Below are positions 1 to 7,757 of a stretch of DNA of 14,788 nucleotides, in pieces. Origin of the DNA: Bin55 sp964511425 (GTDB lineage: Bacteria; Pseudomonadota; Gammaproteobacteria; Pseudomonadales; Azotimanducaceae); the NCBI GenBank assembly GCA_964511425.1, contig CAZEFI010000046.1, positions 1-14,788 on the forward strand, in the 5' to 3' direction. The translations under genes were made by a program, and so were the position numbers. Position 1 is the stretch's first letter. Every line of letters begins with the position of its first letter. Below the pieces are notes generated by a model that saw only the letters and a program-made list of their open reading frames with translations, did not search any database and was not told where the DNA came from.

Positions 1-840
1 AGCGATGTTTTCCTAAACGAAGTCAAGAGTCTGGTACGACAACTCACGGGCTCTAAACCACTCTTGCGTGTCTACTGGTATGAAACCAGCACGTCGAACC
101 GAGTTCTCGCTAACGAACACGTACATATAGGACAGACGAATGAGATCAAATTACGGATCGTTCCGTTACACCAACACAACTTTCGTACCGCGATAACATC
201 CGCGATTGCTCGTGACCTCGCTGAATTAGGGCGTAACGGTGCTATTTCAGATGCGTTAGTACTTGCTCGGAACGATGCGCTTCGGACAGGCGTTGAGTTT
301 TCTCAGTCGTATGGAGTTCGTATTCACATGCTCGAAATTTTTGCTGAGCAAGACAGTGAGTTCTCTGCCATGTGTTCGGATGCGGATACGAACACTGCAT
401 GGAAACGAGAACACGTCGAGAAGTTTTTATATGAGCAAGATCTTTCAGCAATTCCCGAATACGAAAATTCTGTACGTTTTCTCTCCAGTACTGCTCCACG
501 AGATCGAACTTTTGCGTTAGAGGCAGAGTTTGAGTCACAAAAGATTTTGCGGGAGATCCCGGATGAGACGAGAGATGCTATACATACCGTCGTCGTTGAA
601 TACATCGAACAACTCTACGATGAAGAACTAGAAGCGTGTATGGGTTATTGGCGTAATGGACGGGGTGTTCCAAATGCTTACGACAAGACTCTACTCTTTG
701 AATGTCGAAACGCCCTCGAACGAAATCTCACCGAAGACGAGCGAGTGGTGATGCGCAGTAGCTTTCGGGAAATTGTCGTGGAACGCATGCAAGATGACGA
801 TGATCCAAAGCCTTCACGTCCACACGATGAATTGATGTGA
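1..840 (+). CDS. NYN-domain (PIN-like nuclease fold) protein, 5' end missing
   Basis: The frame is open from the first base, so the TTG at 64 is not a credible start and the gene begins outside the window. The visible part matches the NYN/LabA-like family: an LRVYWYE strand, then ARDLAEL, ISDALVLARNDALRTGVE, SYGVRIHML and an ADTNTAW segment, in the order seen in family members. Known members are PIN-fold metal-dependent ribonucleases that use several Asp residues. By comparison with the usual KGVD and SGDEDL motifs, the second Asp seems to be Thr (codon 196-198) and GDED reads RNDA (268-279), so activity is doubtful. The first Asp would lie in the missing N-terminus. A charged C-terminal extension of about 130 residues follows; I do not recognise it. 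The stop is one base from the stop of the convergent aldo/keto reductase, leaving no room for a terminator between them. The family call comes from motif memory, not a search. Confidence 0.72.
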   Translation, partial: SDVFLNEVKSLVRQLTGSKPLLRVYWYETSTSNRVLANEHVHIGQTNEIKLRIVPLHQHNFRTAITSAIARDLAELGRNGAISDALVLARNDALRTGVEFSQSYGVRIHMLEIFAEQDSEFSAMCSDADTNTAWKREHVEKFLYEQDLSAIPEYENSVRFLSSTAPRDRTFALEAEFESQKILREIPDETRDAIHTVVVEYIEQLYDEELEACMGYWRNGRGVPNAYDKTLLFECRNALERNLTEDERVVMRSSFREIVVERMQDDDDPKPSRPHDELM

Positions 841-841
841 C

Positions 842-1873
842 TCACGATGTCCCGAGCGACAGTAGGTTTTCCACGGGTCGGTAGAGTTCTTCTAAATAAG
901 TGACGTCTGTTTCCTCCAAAATAATCTCGGGTGCTTCAGCTAATTCGGTCAATTGTGAGACCTTTGATACGCCGATCACCGGCGCAGTGATTTCTGGTTT
1001 GTTGACCAGCCACGCGATCGCAATCTGCGCTGGTGTCTTTCCATATTTTGTAGCGATCTCCGAAACACGTGTAGCGATTTCAAAATCTGCTTCACCGCGA
1101 TAAAGATGTGCTGTTCTCTTACGATCACGACCGGCGGAACGGACGGTTTTGCCTTCTTCTAAGCTACTCCCGTAAGAACCAGCAAGAATACCTCGTGCCA
1201 GAGGCGACCAAGGAGTCACCGCGACGCCCGTACTCTTGCAGTAGGGAATCATTTCTCGTTCTTCCTCACGATAAATTAAGTTGTAGTGGTTTTGCATTGA
1301 AACAAACTGGGTCCAGCCATTTTGCTTCGCAAGCGATTGCAGTTCCACAAACTGCCACGCAAACATCGAAGAAGCTCCCAAATATAGGGCTTTACCCGCC
1401 TTCACGACATCGTGCAGAGCTTCCAACGTTTCTTCAATGGGTACCTGAGTGTGGTCGCGTACCCCATGCGGATGACGGTGAATAATGAATTGGTCGACAT
1501 ATTCGAGTCCTAGTCGTTGGAGACTTGAATCTATGCCTTCCATAATGTGTTTTCGTGAGAGTCCACCAAGGTTAGGAGAGGGTCCCATGGAATACGACAC
1601 TTTAGTTGCGATGACGTACTCCCAACGTTTAAACATCGATCGCAAAATCGATCCCATAACTTCTTCGCTTGCACCAAGGCCGTAAACATCCGCACAATCA
1701 AAATAAAATAAGCCCTGCTCAAACGCGGCTTGGATGATCGGTTTTGCTTGGTCTTCCGTTAACGTCCAATCACCTTGGTGACCGCGTCCTGGTACCCCAA
1801 AGTTCATGGTTCCCAGACAAAGTTCGGATACTTTCATGCCACACTTTTGCCCTAGCGGCACCGCATTTAACAT
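842..1873 (-). CDS. Aldo/keto reductase (Tas/YajO-like)
   Basis: A cytosolic NADPH-dependent oxidoreductase of the (beta/alpha)8 aldo/keto reductase family, which reduces aldehydes and ketones; the substrate cannot be read from the sequence. The catalytic tetrad is visible: Asp59 and Tyr64 in FDCADVYGLGASE, Lys91 in ATKVSY and His132 in FIIHRH. The LGTMNFG strand near the N-terminus, the LGASSMFAWQ segment, the TPWSPLARGILAG stretch and the C-terminal cofactor-binding region (TAPVIGVSKVSQL) all follow the family order, and 343 residues is a normal length. The ATG at 1873 is preceded at a good distance by AAGGA on the minus strand. It faces away from the PH-domain operon across a 187-base spacer that must hold both promoters; I could not pick out a convincing one. 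The gene looks intact, with no obvious functional partner nearby. Confidence 0.95.
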   Translation of the reverse strand: MLNAVPLGQKCGMKVSELCLGTMNFGVPGRGHQGDWTLTEDQAKPIIQAAFEQGLFYFDCADVYGLGASEEVMGSILRSMFKRWEYVIATKVSYSMGPSPNLGGLSRKHIMEGIDSSLQRLGLEYVDQFIIHRHPHGVRDHTQVPIEETLEALHDVVKAGKALYLGASSMFAWQFVELQSLAKQNGWTQFVSMQNHYNLIYREEEREMIPYCKSTGVAVTPWSPLARGILAGSYGSSLEEGKTVRSAGRDRKRTAHLYRGEADFEIATRVSEIATKYGKTPAQIAIAWLVNKPEITAPVIGVSKVSQLTELAEAPEIILEETDVTYLEELYRPVENLLSLGTS

Positions 1874-2060
1874 TTGGATTTTTCCTTAGTATTGAGTTTG
1901 TCTTTGGTCAAGATTCAATAGCTACGAATACGCAGCTAAGGGTATCGGTATGTTTTTGTTTTATTAGCAGCGATTGAAGGATTGTAAGTAGCGTTCTTGA
2001 AAATCTACCGATATATTTGGTTGGTGAACTAGGTTTGGATTACAAATACAAAGAGTTGAC

Positions 2061-3719
2061 ATGGTAGCCGAACAACCAATCAACCCCACCAAACTCCAAG
2101 CTGAACTTGATTCTTTACTCACGGAGTACAACACTTGGCGAATGGCTTCGCCCTTTGCGCTCTTGTTTTTCTTTGGACAACGACTCTCGATGGTGTTCAA
2201 AGCAATATTTCAACAAATCACCAATCTTGTGTCAATCGTCGGTGTCACCTCTATTGCCGTAGTCAGAACGGGCTTAACTTGGTACCAAGGTATATTCATC
2301 GTGGTAGCACTCATCTTGATCTTTGTGACCATCTTAGCGGTACTTGCTTATCGCAGATTTCGCTTTCGGATTACACACGAGAGCATCGCCGTGAAGTCTG
2401 GGATTCTTCGAATCACCCAAACTGATGTGCGGTGGGAACGCATTCGCGCGGTAAATTTAGAGCGCGGGCCTATTGAACGAGTATGTGGATTGGCACAGAT
2501 TTCTTTGGATACGGCAGGTTCGGCCGAAGCGGAAGTTCAAGTACCTGCAATAAAGTTGCAACTCGCTGAGCTGCTGCGAGCCAAAGTTAGTTTAGAAACT
2601 GCAGATTCAAACACCATTGGAGAAGAAGTAGCTAAGCACGGTAAAACGATTTATCGTATGAACCTCGTTGAACTATTAAGAGCAAGCGTCTGTACGCAGG
2701 GAACTCTCGCGATGGTGTTCGCAGTACTTGGTTCTTTTGTATGGATAGCGGCGACGCTCCGAAATTTGCTTGTGTCCGAGAGCAACGGGGACGATGATGC
2801 ATTCTGGATCGAAGTCTTCACTACTGTGCGGGATTATTACGTTTTGGTTGCTAATACAGTCGAAAGTTTTACCGGATTTCCAGCTACGCAGTCTTGGATA
2901 GGTATGACAATCCCAGCAATACTTTTAGTATTGATGTTGTTATCACTAATGTTTATCGGTCGCGCCCTGTACTTTTGCGCTAGCAATTACGATCTTCAAC
3001 TTCTTCGGCGTGACGATGCGTTGTCCACGGTGCGAGGTTTACTTACGAAAAAACGAACCAACGTAAAACTCGAACGAGTGCAATCTGTTTCCCTCAAGAT
3101 GAACGTACGGGAAATATTTTTAAACCTTGGTCGTTTGACTGCGATGCAGTCGATGAGCGGGAAAGAACACATGCTGTCTCTCCCGTCCGTACCAGCTTCC
3201 ACAAAAGACGAGATCGTCACACTCACTGCGCGCGAGGCGGACAGTAAGCTAAAGCTAGATCCAAAAGCGCAAAAATTCTTACCCATTTCGATTGTGTACT
3301 TTTGGAAATTATTTTTGGCACCCACGGCGATACCGTTCGCAGCGGTTTCCATTACGTCAGTGTTTTTGGATTATGATTGGTTCAACTGGGTTTGGATAGC
3401 GTTTCTCGCGGGGTGGATTCCAATTTGCTTCTCAGTCGCGATGGTACGTTGGCGACGAGCTGGTTATGTGGTAGATTCCACAGCGATGATCTCAAGATCT
3501 GGTTTATTGGGATACTTGTTGGAAATGGGGAAGTTCAAAAAAGTACATCGGGTTCGGATTGAACAAAGTTTCATTCAACGGTTTACCGGTAAATCTACCT
3601 TAATTGTCCATTTTGCGACTACTGAAATCGTCATACCTTTTCTGCCACGAATTCGTGCAGTGCAGTTGCACGACTACATCCTACATGTAATCGCCGTACG
3701 CCATCCGGAATGGCAGTAA
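2061..3719 (+). CDS. Large PH-domain membrane protein, YdbT-like (first paralog)
   Basis: An integral membrane protein of 552 residues with three bacterial PH-like (bPH2, formerly DUF304) domains, built like Bacillus YdbT. Hydrophobic segments lie at about 54-70, 75-97, 214-236, 282-306, 412-435 and 442-461. Each pair is followed by a PH-like unit, at about 98-178, 308-390 and 465-545. The first unit carries the family hallmark ERIRAVNLERGPIERVCGL followed by ISLDTAGSAEAEV and a VPAI strand. The second and third are more divergent. The biochemical role is unknown; B. subtilis ydbST belongs to the sigma-W envelope-stress regulon and has been linked to resistance to antimicrobial peptides, so an envelope-defence role is a plausible inference only. 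It is the first gene of a three-gene unit, ends 21 bases before its paralog and has only a weak ribosome-binding site before its ATG. Confidence 0.9.
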   Translation: MVAEQPINPTKLQAELDSLLTEYNTWRMASPFALLFFFGQRLSMVFKAIFQQITNLVSIVGVTSIAVVRTGLTWYQGIFIVVALILIFVTILAVLAYRRFRFRITHESIAVKSGILRITQTDVRWERIRAVNLERGPIERVCGLAQISLDTAGSAEAEVQVPAIKLQLAELLRAKVSLETADSNTIGEEVAKHGKTIYRMNLVELLRASVCTQGTLAMVFAVLGSFVWIAATLRNLLVSESNGDDDAFWIEVFTTVRDYYVLVANTVESFTGFPATQSWIGMTIPAILLVLMLLSLMFIGRALYFCASNYDLQLLRRDDALSTVRGLLTKKRTNVKLERVQSVSLKMNVREIFLNLGRLTAMQSMSGKEHMLSLPSVPASTKDEIVTLTAREADSKLKLDPKAQKFLPISIVYFWKLFLAPTAIPFAAVSITSVFLDYDWFNWVWIAFLAGWIPICFSVAMVRWRRAGYVVDSTAMISRSGLLGYLLEMGKFKKVHRVRIEQSFIQRFTGKSTLIVHFATTEIVIPFLPRIRAVQLHDYILHVIAVRHPEWQ

Positions 3720-3740
3720 TGATGTTCTGATCGACACATA

Positions 3741-5390
3741 GTGTTCAAGACCGGCAAAACGAGTAGTGATTGGAGTTTGGTGTCGCCCATCTCTGTAGTG
3801 TTTTTCTTGGGAAAACACCTATCTCGCCTTCCTATACTGCTGTGGAACCATGTTCACCTGCCCGTACTCGTGACGGGATTGTCGGTTGTTGTAAGTGTTT
3901 CCTTGAAACTATATTGGCTCTGGATTGTCGTTCTTGGTGTAATCATTTCGTTGCTGTTGTTCTTGCTACTCCTCGCAGCGTTTTTGACTTACATACGCTT
4001 TCGGTACAAGATTTCCGACGACGTGATTGTGGTGCGCGAAGGCGTATTTCGAGTAGTGCAAACGGACGTACCTTGGTCTCAAGTTCGCGCAATCAACATG
4101 AGGCGCAACCCTGTGGAGCGGTTAACGAACTTAGCCACGATTTCTGTAGATACGGCGGGAACGTCTACGGCGGAAGTTCTGATCCCAGCACTCGGACTTG
4201 GACTCGCGGAATCGTTGCGCGACAAAGTTGCCTATGTGTCGCAAGACCCAGATACGGAAGCTAAACAAGACACTCCATCGTATTCTCTTTACCGAATAGC
4301 GACCAAAGATCTCCTCTTGGCAAGTTTCTGTTCGAGCGGAGCAATAGGAATAGTGGTGGGTTGTGTATTTTTTGGGTCTCTTTTTCTCTTTTGTTCCCTA
4401 ATAGCTGGATTAGGTACGAACCTAGACCCCTCATTCAACCCAGGTTTAAACCCAATAAATTTTTTCACACAAGGAATGGCTCGAGTGATCGAGCAATTTC
4501 ACTTTGGATTCCTGACCGTGTTCCGCGCGTTAGAACAAACAACGGGCATCGCCATGACTCGGTCGTGGTTTTCGATGTTAGTCAGTACGATTGGTATATT
4601 GATTGTCGCCGTCCTTTTCTTCTATTCGGTATTGTTTGTTTTGTGTTTTATTTCGAACTTCAATTTACATTTGCAACGAAGGAAAGACGGCTTGTCTATC
4701 TCGAGAGGCCTGTTCACAACACGGTATTCAAGCCTATCATCGAGAAAAATTCAAACTCTTTCACTACGGATGAACTTTCGTGAAGTTCTATTTCAAATTG
4801 GTGAACTTGTAGCAAGACAGTCTACCAGCGGCAGAGATCATCGATTGGTCATTCCTTCTTGTCCTGCACACATTCAGCAACAGGTGAGAGATGAGATACT
4901 TGGAAACATTCGATCTAAACTAAGACTTCAACCTAACGCGCAAGAGATCAAACCTATTTCACTTGTCTACTTGTTTCAAGTGTTTTTCAACCATCTGGTC
5001 GCGATGCTCATCGTACTCGTAGCGACTACCCTTTTGTTTCTTCTGGCAAATGACTCACCAGTTCAGTCGTTGTGGTGGTTGTTGTGGATCCCAATGGGTC
5101 TTATCATCGCTTGTATTTGTTGGCGAAAGGCCGGGTATGCGTGGGATTCGGAGATGGTCCTTTCGAAGCGAGGTTTATTGGGTTATAAACTAACGTTGGG
5201 TAGGTTGGGAAAAGTGCAATACACTTCAATAAAGCAAAATGCAATCCAGCGACTCACGGGAAAATCGACTCTGACTCTTTACTTTGCAACACGTAACATT
5301 GAAGTCCCGTACATACAGTTATCTGTGGCTCGACAGGTCGCCGATTACGTACTACATTTCGTCGAAACTAAGGAAATATTCTGGGAATGA
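3741..5390 (+). CDS. Large PH-domain membrane protein, YdbT-like (second paralog)
   Basis: A 549-residue paralog of the preceding gene with the same architecture. Two N-terminal membrane segments (about 40-58 and 60-84) come before a canonical PH-like domain (VPWSQVRAINMRRNPVERL, then ISVDTAGTSTAEV and IPAL). A second hydrophobic pair (about 199-224 and 276-303) precedes a degenerate PH domain (KIQTLSLRMNFREVL), and a third pair (about 407-435 and 443-460) precedes a PH domain containing QRLTGKSTLTLYFAT. Matching blocks with the first paralog include FFLGKHLSR versus FFFGQRLSM and RKAGYAWDS versus RRAGYVVDS. The GTG at 3741 is the first usable start after an in-frame stop at 3720, and it puts the N-terminal block in register with the paralog; no good Shine-Dalgarno precedes it, which suggests translational dependence on the upstream gene. 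Its stop overlaps the next start as ATGA, typical of translational coupling. Function is unknown. Confidence 0.9.
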   Translation: MFKTGKTSSDWSLVSPISVVFFLGKHLSRLPILLWNHVHLPVLVTGLSVVVSVSLKLYWLWIVVLGVIISLLLFLLLLAAFLTYIRFRYKISDDVIVVREGVFRVVQTDVPWSQVRAINMRRNPVERLTNLATISVDTAGTSTAEVLIPALGLGLAESLRDKVAYVSQDPDTEAKQDTPSYSLYRIATKDLLLASFCSSGAIGIVVGCVFFGSLFLFCSLIAGLGTNLDPSFNPGLNPINFFTQGMARVIEQFHFGFLTVFRALEQTTGIAMTRSWFSMLVSTIGILIVAVLFFYSVLFVLCFISNFNLHLQRRKDGLSISRGLFTTRYSSLSSRKIQTLSLRMNFREVLFQIGELVARQSTSGRDHRLVIPSCPAHIQQQVRDEILGNIRSKLRLQPNAQEIKPISLVYLFQVFFNHLVAMLIVLVATTLLFLLANDSPVQSLWWLLWIPMGLIIACICWRKAGYAWDSEMVLSKRGLLGYKLTLGRLGKVQYTSIKQNAIQRLTGKSTLTLYFATRNIEVPYIQLSVARQVADYVLHFVETKEIFWE

Positions 5391-5968
5391 ATGCATACGT
5401 CAATGACCAACTAGACATCGAAGGTTTACCTTCACTCGAAGATATTGATTGGGTCGAAATGGATCGAAATTTGATAGTTCGAGATGTCATACGAAACTGT
5501 GTATTCAGTATTCTGATCTTGATATTGCTCGGAGTTTTCGCTATAAGCTTTCTTTCCTTGGATATGGCTATGCTCCGAATTATTGGAGTTGTCGGTTTTT
5601 GTATTGGATTTGCCTTCATTATCTTGCTTCTGGTGTGGCCGCGTTTGGAATTTCCCCATCGAGGATATGCGTTACGAGAACTGGATTTCGCACAAAAACG
5701 CGGGCTGGTGACTCGATACTTAGCTACTGTACCTTTTAGTCGCGTGCAGCACGTCTCGGTCAGTCAAGGCGTGCTCGACCGTATGTTTAACTTAGCGACC
5801 TTGCAAATTTATACCGCCGGTGGAGGTTCTTCGATTAGAGGTTTTCTTAATGAAGACGCACACGCGTTACGTGAGCACATATTGGAACGGGTAGCCGAAA
5901 TTAATGCCGTTCGAGTCGAAGATCTGGACCAGGACAGGGATCAACTACAATCCGAATCCGAATTCTGA
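5387..5968 (+). CDS. Small PH-domain membrane protein, YdbS-like
   Basis: A 193-residue membrane protein with two hydrophobic segments (about 36-58 and 62-87) followed by one bacterial PH-like domain. The domain shows the family signature clearly: VPFSRVQHVSVSQGVLDRM, FNLATLQIYTAGGGSS and an acidic EDAHALREHI helix. This is the small partner usually encoded next to a YdbT-like protein, and the pair probably forms a membrane complex (inference from constant neighbourhood). In Bacillus the small gene precedes the large one; here it comes last, after two large genes. Its ATG overlaps the stop of the upstream gene in ATGA, so translation is likely coupled. The C-terminal 30 or so residues are highly acidic (EDLDQDRDQ). 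A second ATG at 5391 lies in another frame and is not used. Confidence 0.92.
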   Translation: MNAYVNDQLDIEGLPSLEDIDWVEMDRNLIVRDVIRNCVFSILILILLGVFAISFLSLDMAMLRIIGVVGFCIGFAFIILLLVWPRLEFPHRGYALRELDFAQKRGLVTRYLATVPFSRVQHVSVSQGVLDRMFNLATLQIYTAGGGSSIRGFLNEDAHALREHILERVAEINAVRVEDLDQDRDQLQSESEF

Positions 5969-6319
5969 TTTACCATATACAGCGATTAGTAGCTGAGATT
6001 CAAAAATTGATCAATCGGGGATCAGCAACCCAGAAGTAGACCTAAGTGCTGACTAGATTCGCTTCGTTAGCTGACTAGTCGGGCGACTGGAACCTAGATA
6101 TTAGGTGAATCAAACGCGGTCACCGTGAAACACCATTCTGGTGACCGTGACAAGTTTCAGACTAGTGGTGTATCGGAAGTCGTATGGATTTGGCGTGTAG
6201 AGTGATGCTCCACAAGGTTTCGCTCATTTCTAGGTTAATAGCGGAATACGCTCGCGTGGTGCAATTCCAAGTAGGTTTACGTACTAAAAGAGGCCGCCGA
6301 CAAATCCAAGTCTCCCAAC
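5969..6319. other. 351-base convergent intergenic region
   Basis: This lies between the 3' ends of the PH operon and the htrA gene. I see no convincing open frame, tRNA or standard T-tailed terminator on either strand. It contains a perfect 9-base direct repeat, GCTGACTAG, at 6048-6056 and 6070-6078; the second copy runs into the palindrome GACTAGTC (6073-6080). A short TGATC/GATCA hairpin lies near 6008-6024. A cluster of interleaved palindromes at 6117-6151 is listed separately. For genes packed this tightly elsewhere in the window, so long a convergent spacer is unusual and could hide a small RNA, a decayed gene or 3' processing signals; nothing in the bases decides between these. Confidence 0.6.
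6117..6147. repeat. Inverted repeat CGGTCACC/GGTGACCG with nested palindromes
   Basis: The arms CGGTCACC (6117-6124) and GGTGACCG (6140-6147) are perfect 8-base inverted complements around a 15-base loop. Two other symmetries share the same bases: TCACCGTGA (6120-6128), an odd palindrome around a central C, and CACCA-TTC-TGGTG (6131-6143), a five-base stem with a three-base loop. The half-sites therefore allow alternative pairings. No T-run follows on either strand, so a classic intrinsic terminator is unlikely. It may be a protein-binding site, a decayed repeat or a structured 3' end of a convergent transcript. Confidence 0.6.
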
Positions 6320-7630
6320 TCAAGGAGGAGGAGTGATGGTCAAGACTTCACCTTCCCGGAAGATTTCTATGAACTTCTGCTTGGTTTCATCATTGATGGG
6401 ACGTTTTACGTCAAGAATTACATCGCCGACCTTTAAATCTAGATTCTCTGCTGGACTGTCTGGTTCAATATTCTGTACGACTACACCAGATCCGGCCAAT
6501 TCGTCGAAATATGGATCTTGAGGGTTGATTTGTCTCACCTGTGAACCGCGCAGAGCTATATCCACGCGGTCGCCGCGAAACGTACGATGCGGCTGTAAGA
6601 CAACATGCGTCTTTACCACCTCTCCATCTCGCAGGATTTCGATAGGTACTTCTTCGCCAACTTTTGCAAGTTTGATTTGATAGGTCAATTCAAGCCAATT
6701 CACTACTTTTTCGCCATTGAATGAAGTGATGATGTCATACTTTTGTAACCCGGCTCTGGATGCAGCGGTGTCTTCGATTACATCTCCAATCACTGCACCG
6801 GACACGTCTTCAATTTCATACATTTCGGCATATTTTTCTAAATCGAGACTGTCCATCGTGTTCATTTGAATACCAAGAAATCCGCGTGTAATTCCACCAA
6901 ACTCAATGAGTTCGTCTACCACATCAGCTACCATATTTGAAGGAATAGCAAAGCCAATTCCGGATCTACCGAGGATCGCGGTGTTGATACCAATTAACTT
7001 ACCTGTAAAAGTGATCAATGGACCACCGGAGTTACCTTGATTGATCGCGGCATCCGTTTGAATAAAGTTCTCAACTTCTTCGATCCCCAAGCCTTTCCTG
7101 CCGAGACCGCTCACGATACCAGAAGTTACCGTTTGTTGGAGTCTGTATGGGTTTCCGATCGCCACTACAAAGTCGCCGACTCGTACTTCGTCTGAGTCGG
7201 AGAGTGGAAGAGCTTTCAAGTTGTCGGCTGTGATCTGCAACACCGCCACGTCGGAGGAATGATCATCCCCGATTACCGTAGCATTAACCGATCGTCCGTC
7301 ATCCAACGTTACGACTATGTCTTCTGATCCACGAATTACATGTTCGTTGGTGACAATGTAACCGTTGTTTGCATCAATAATAACACCCGAGCCAATAGCA
7401 GTTCGTTCCCGTTGTCGTGGAGTTTGGCCGTAAAAGGGGTTAAAACTTCGTTCCGCGTCTGGATCGATCGGATGTTTTGCTGCGATGTTTACGACGGAGT
7501 GTTTCACTTCGTCGATCAATGGTGCGATCGTCGTTGGCCCAACTAGCGCGGGTACGCCACTCGCGAACGAAACAACCGCTATCAAAGACAGGACAAATAA
7601 CGATCGGACTTGAAATTGTTTGAGTGTCAT
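6320..7630 (-). CDS. Periplasmic serine protease, HtrA/Deg family
   Basis: A secreted trypsin-fold protease-chaperone that degrades or refolds damaged envelope proteins. The N-terminus has a basic start and a hydrophobic stretch (about 9-30), a signal peptide or anchor. The S1 protease domain carries the full triad: His97 in TNEHVI, Asp127 in SSDVAVL and Ser201 in QGNSGGPL. Two PDZ domains follow: the first at about 248-350, beginning GFLGIQM and including AGLQKYDIITSFNGEKV; the second at about 375-436, including SPAENLDLKVGDVIL. The length of 436 residues and two PDZ domains fit DegQ or MucD-type enzymes better than the single-PDZ DegS. The protein ends abruptly in Pro-Pro-Pro. The ATG at 7630 has GGAG at a suitable distance upstream, and a sigma-E-like promoter lies about 50 bases before it. 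DegP, DegQ and MucD cannot be separated without a tree, so I give no symbol. Confidence 0.97.
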   Translation of the reverse strand: MTLKQFQVRSLFVLSLIAVVSFASGVPALVGPTTIAPLIDEVKHSVVNIAAKHPIDPDAERSFNPFYGQTPRQRERTAIGSGVIIDANNGYIVTNEHVIRGSEDIVVTLDDGRSVNATVIGDDHSSDVAVLQITADNLKALPLSDSDEVRVGDFVVAIGNPYRLQQTVTSGIVSGLGRKGLGIEEVENFIQTDAAINQGNSGGPLITFTGKLIGINTAILGRSGIGFAIPSNMVADVVDELIEFGGITRGFLGIQMNTMDSLDLEKYAEMYEIEDVSGAVIGDVIEDTAASRAGLQKYDIITSFNGEKVVNWLELTYQIKLAKVGEEVPIEILRDGEVVKTHVVLQPHRTFRGDRVDIALRGSQVRQINPQDPYFDELAGSGVVVQNIEPDSPAENLDLKVGDVILDVKRPINDETKQKFIEIFREGEVLTITPPP

Positions 7631-7682
7631 GTATTACTCCAATTTAAGTAGCTTTCAGCGGTTCTCTGACCGATATGTATGG

Positions 7683-7710
7683 TTTGATTATATGTAGATA
7701 TAAGAGTTCC
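7683..7710 (-). promoter_or_regulatory. Sigma-E (ECF)-type promoter upstream of htrA
   Basis: Read on the minus strand, GGAACTC (7710-7704) is followed after 16 bases by TCAAA (7687-7683). The known RpoE consensus is GGAACTT, a spacer of about 15-19 bases, then TCAAA or a close relative, so only the last base of the -35 element differs. The expected start of transcription would leave a leader of roughly 45 bases with a GGAG ribosome-binding site before the htrA ATG. degP and mucD-type genes are classic members of envelope-stress regulons, so element and gene agree. A perfect TATAAT (7692-7687) overlaps the -10 region but has no matching -35 at 17 bases. Confidence 0.72.
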
Positions 7711-7757
7711 CCTTCCGCACAAATAACTACATGCTGATCCATTACGAACCATCAAAC

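Noticed and set aside
64..66. TTG as the start of the NYN-domain gene
   Set aside because: The frame is open to base 1 and the codons before it (ending LTGSKPLL) fit the family's usual sequence before the first visible strand.
1108..1485. A 125-codon forward open frame inside the aldo/keto reductase
   Set aside because: It is antisense to a clearly conserved enzyme and its translation resembles no protein; the same holds for the other antisense and shifted frames in the window, such as 3770-4264 and 13803-14210.
2026..2052. Sigma-E-like GAACT...ACAAA promoter before the PH-domain operon
   Set aside because: Transcription would begin at or just before the start codon, leaving no leader, and the -10 is a poor match.
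5969..6319. tRNA or intrinsic terminator in the convergent spacer
   Set aside because: No T-loop-like GTTCRANYC sequence with a cloverleaf, and no hairpin followed by a T-run on either strand.
7687..7692. Sigma-70 promoter based on a perfect TATAAT on the minus strand
   Set aside because: No TTGACA-like hexamer lies 16-18 bases upstream and no extended -10 TG is present; the overlapping sigma-E pattern is the better match.
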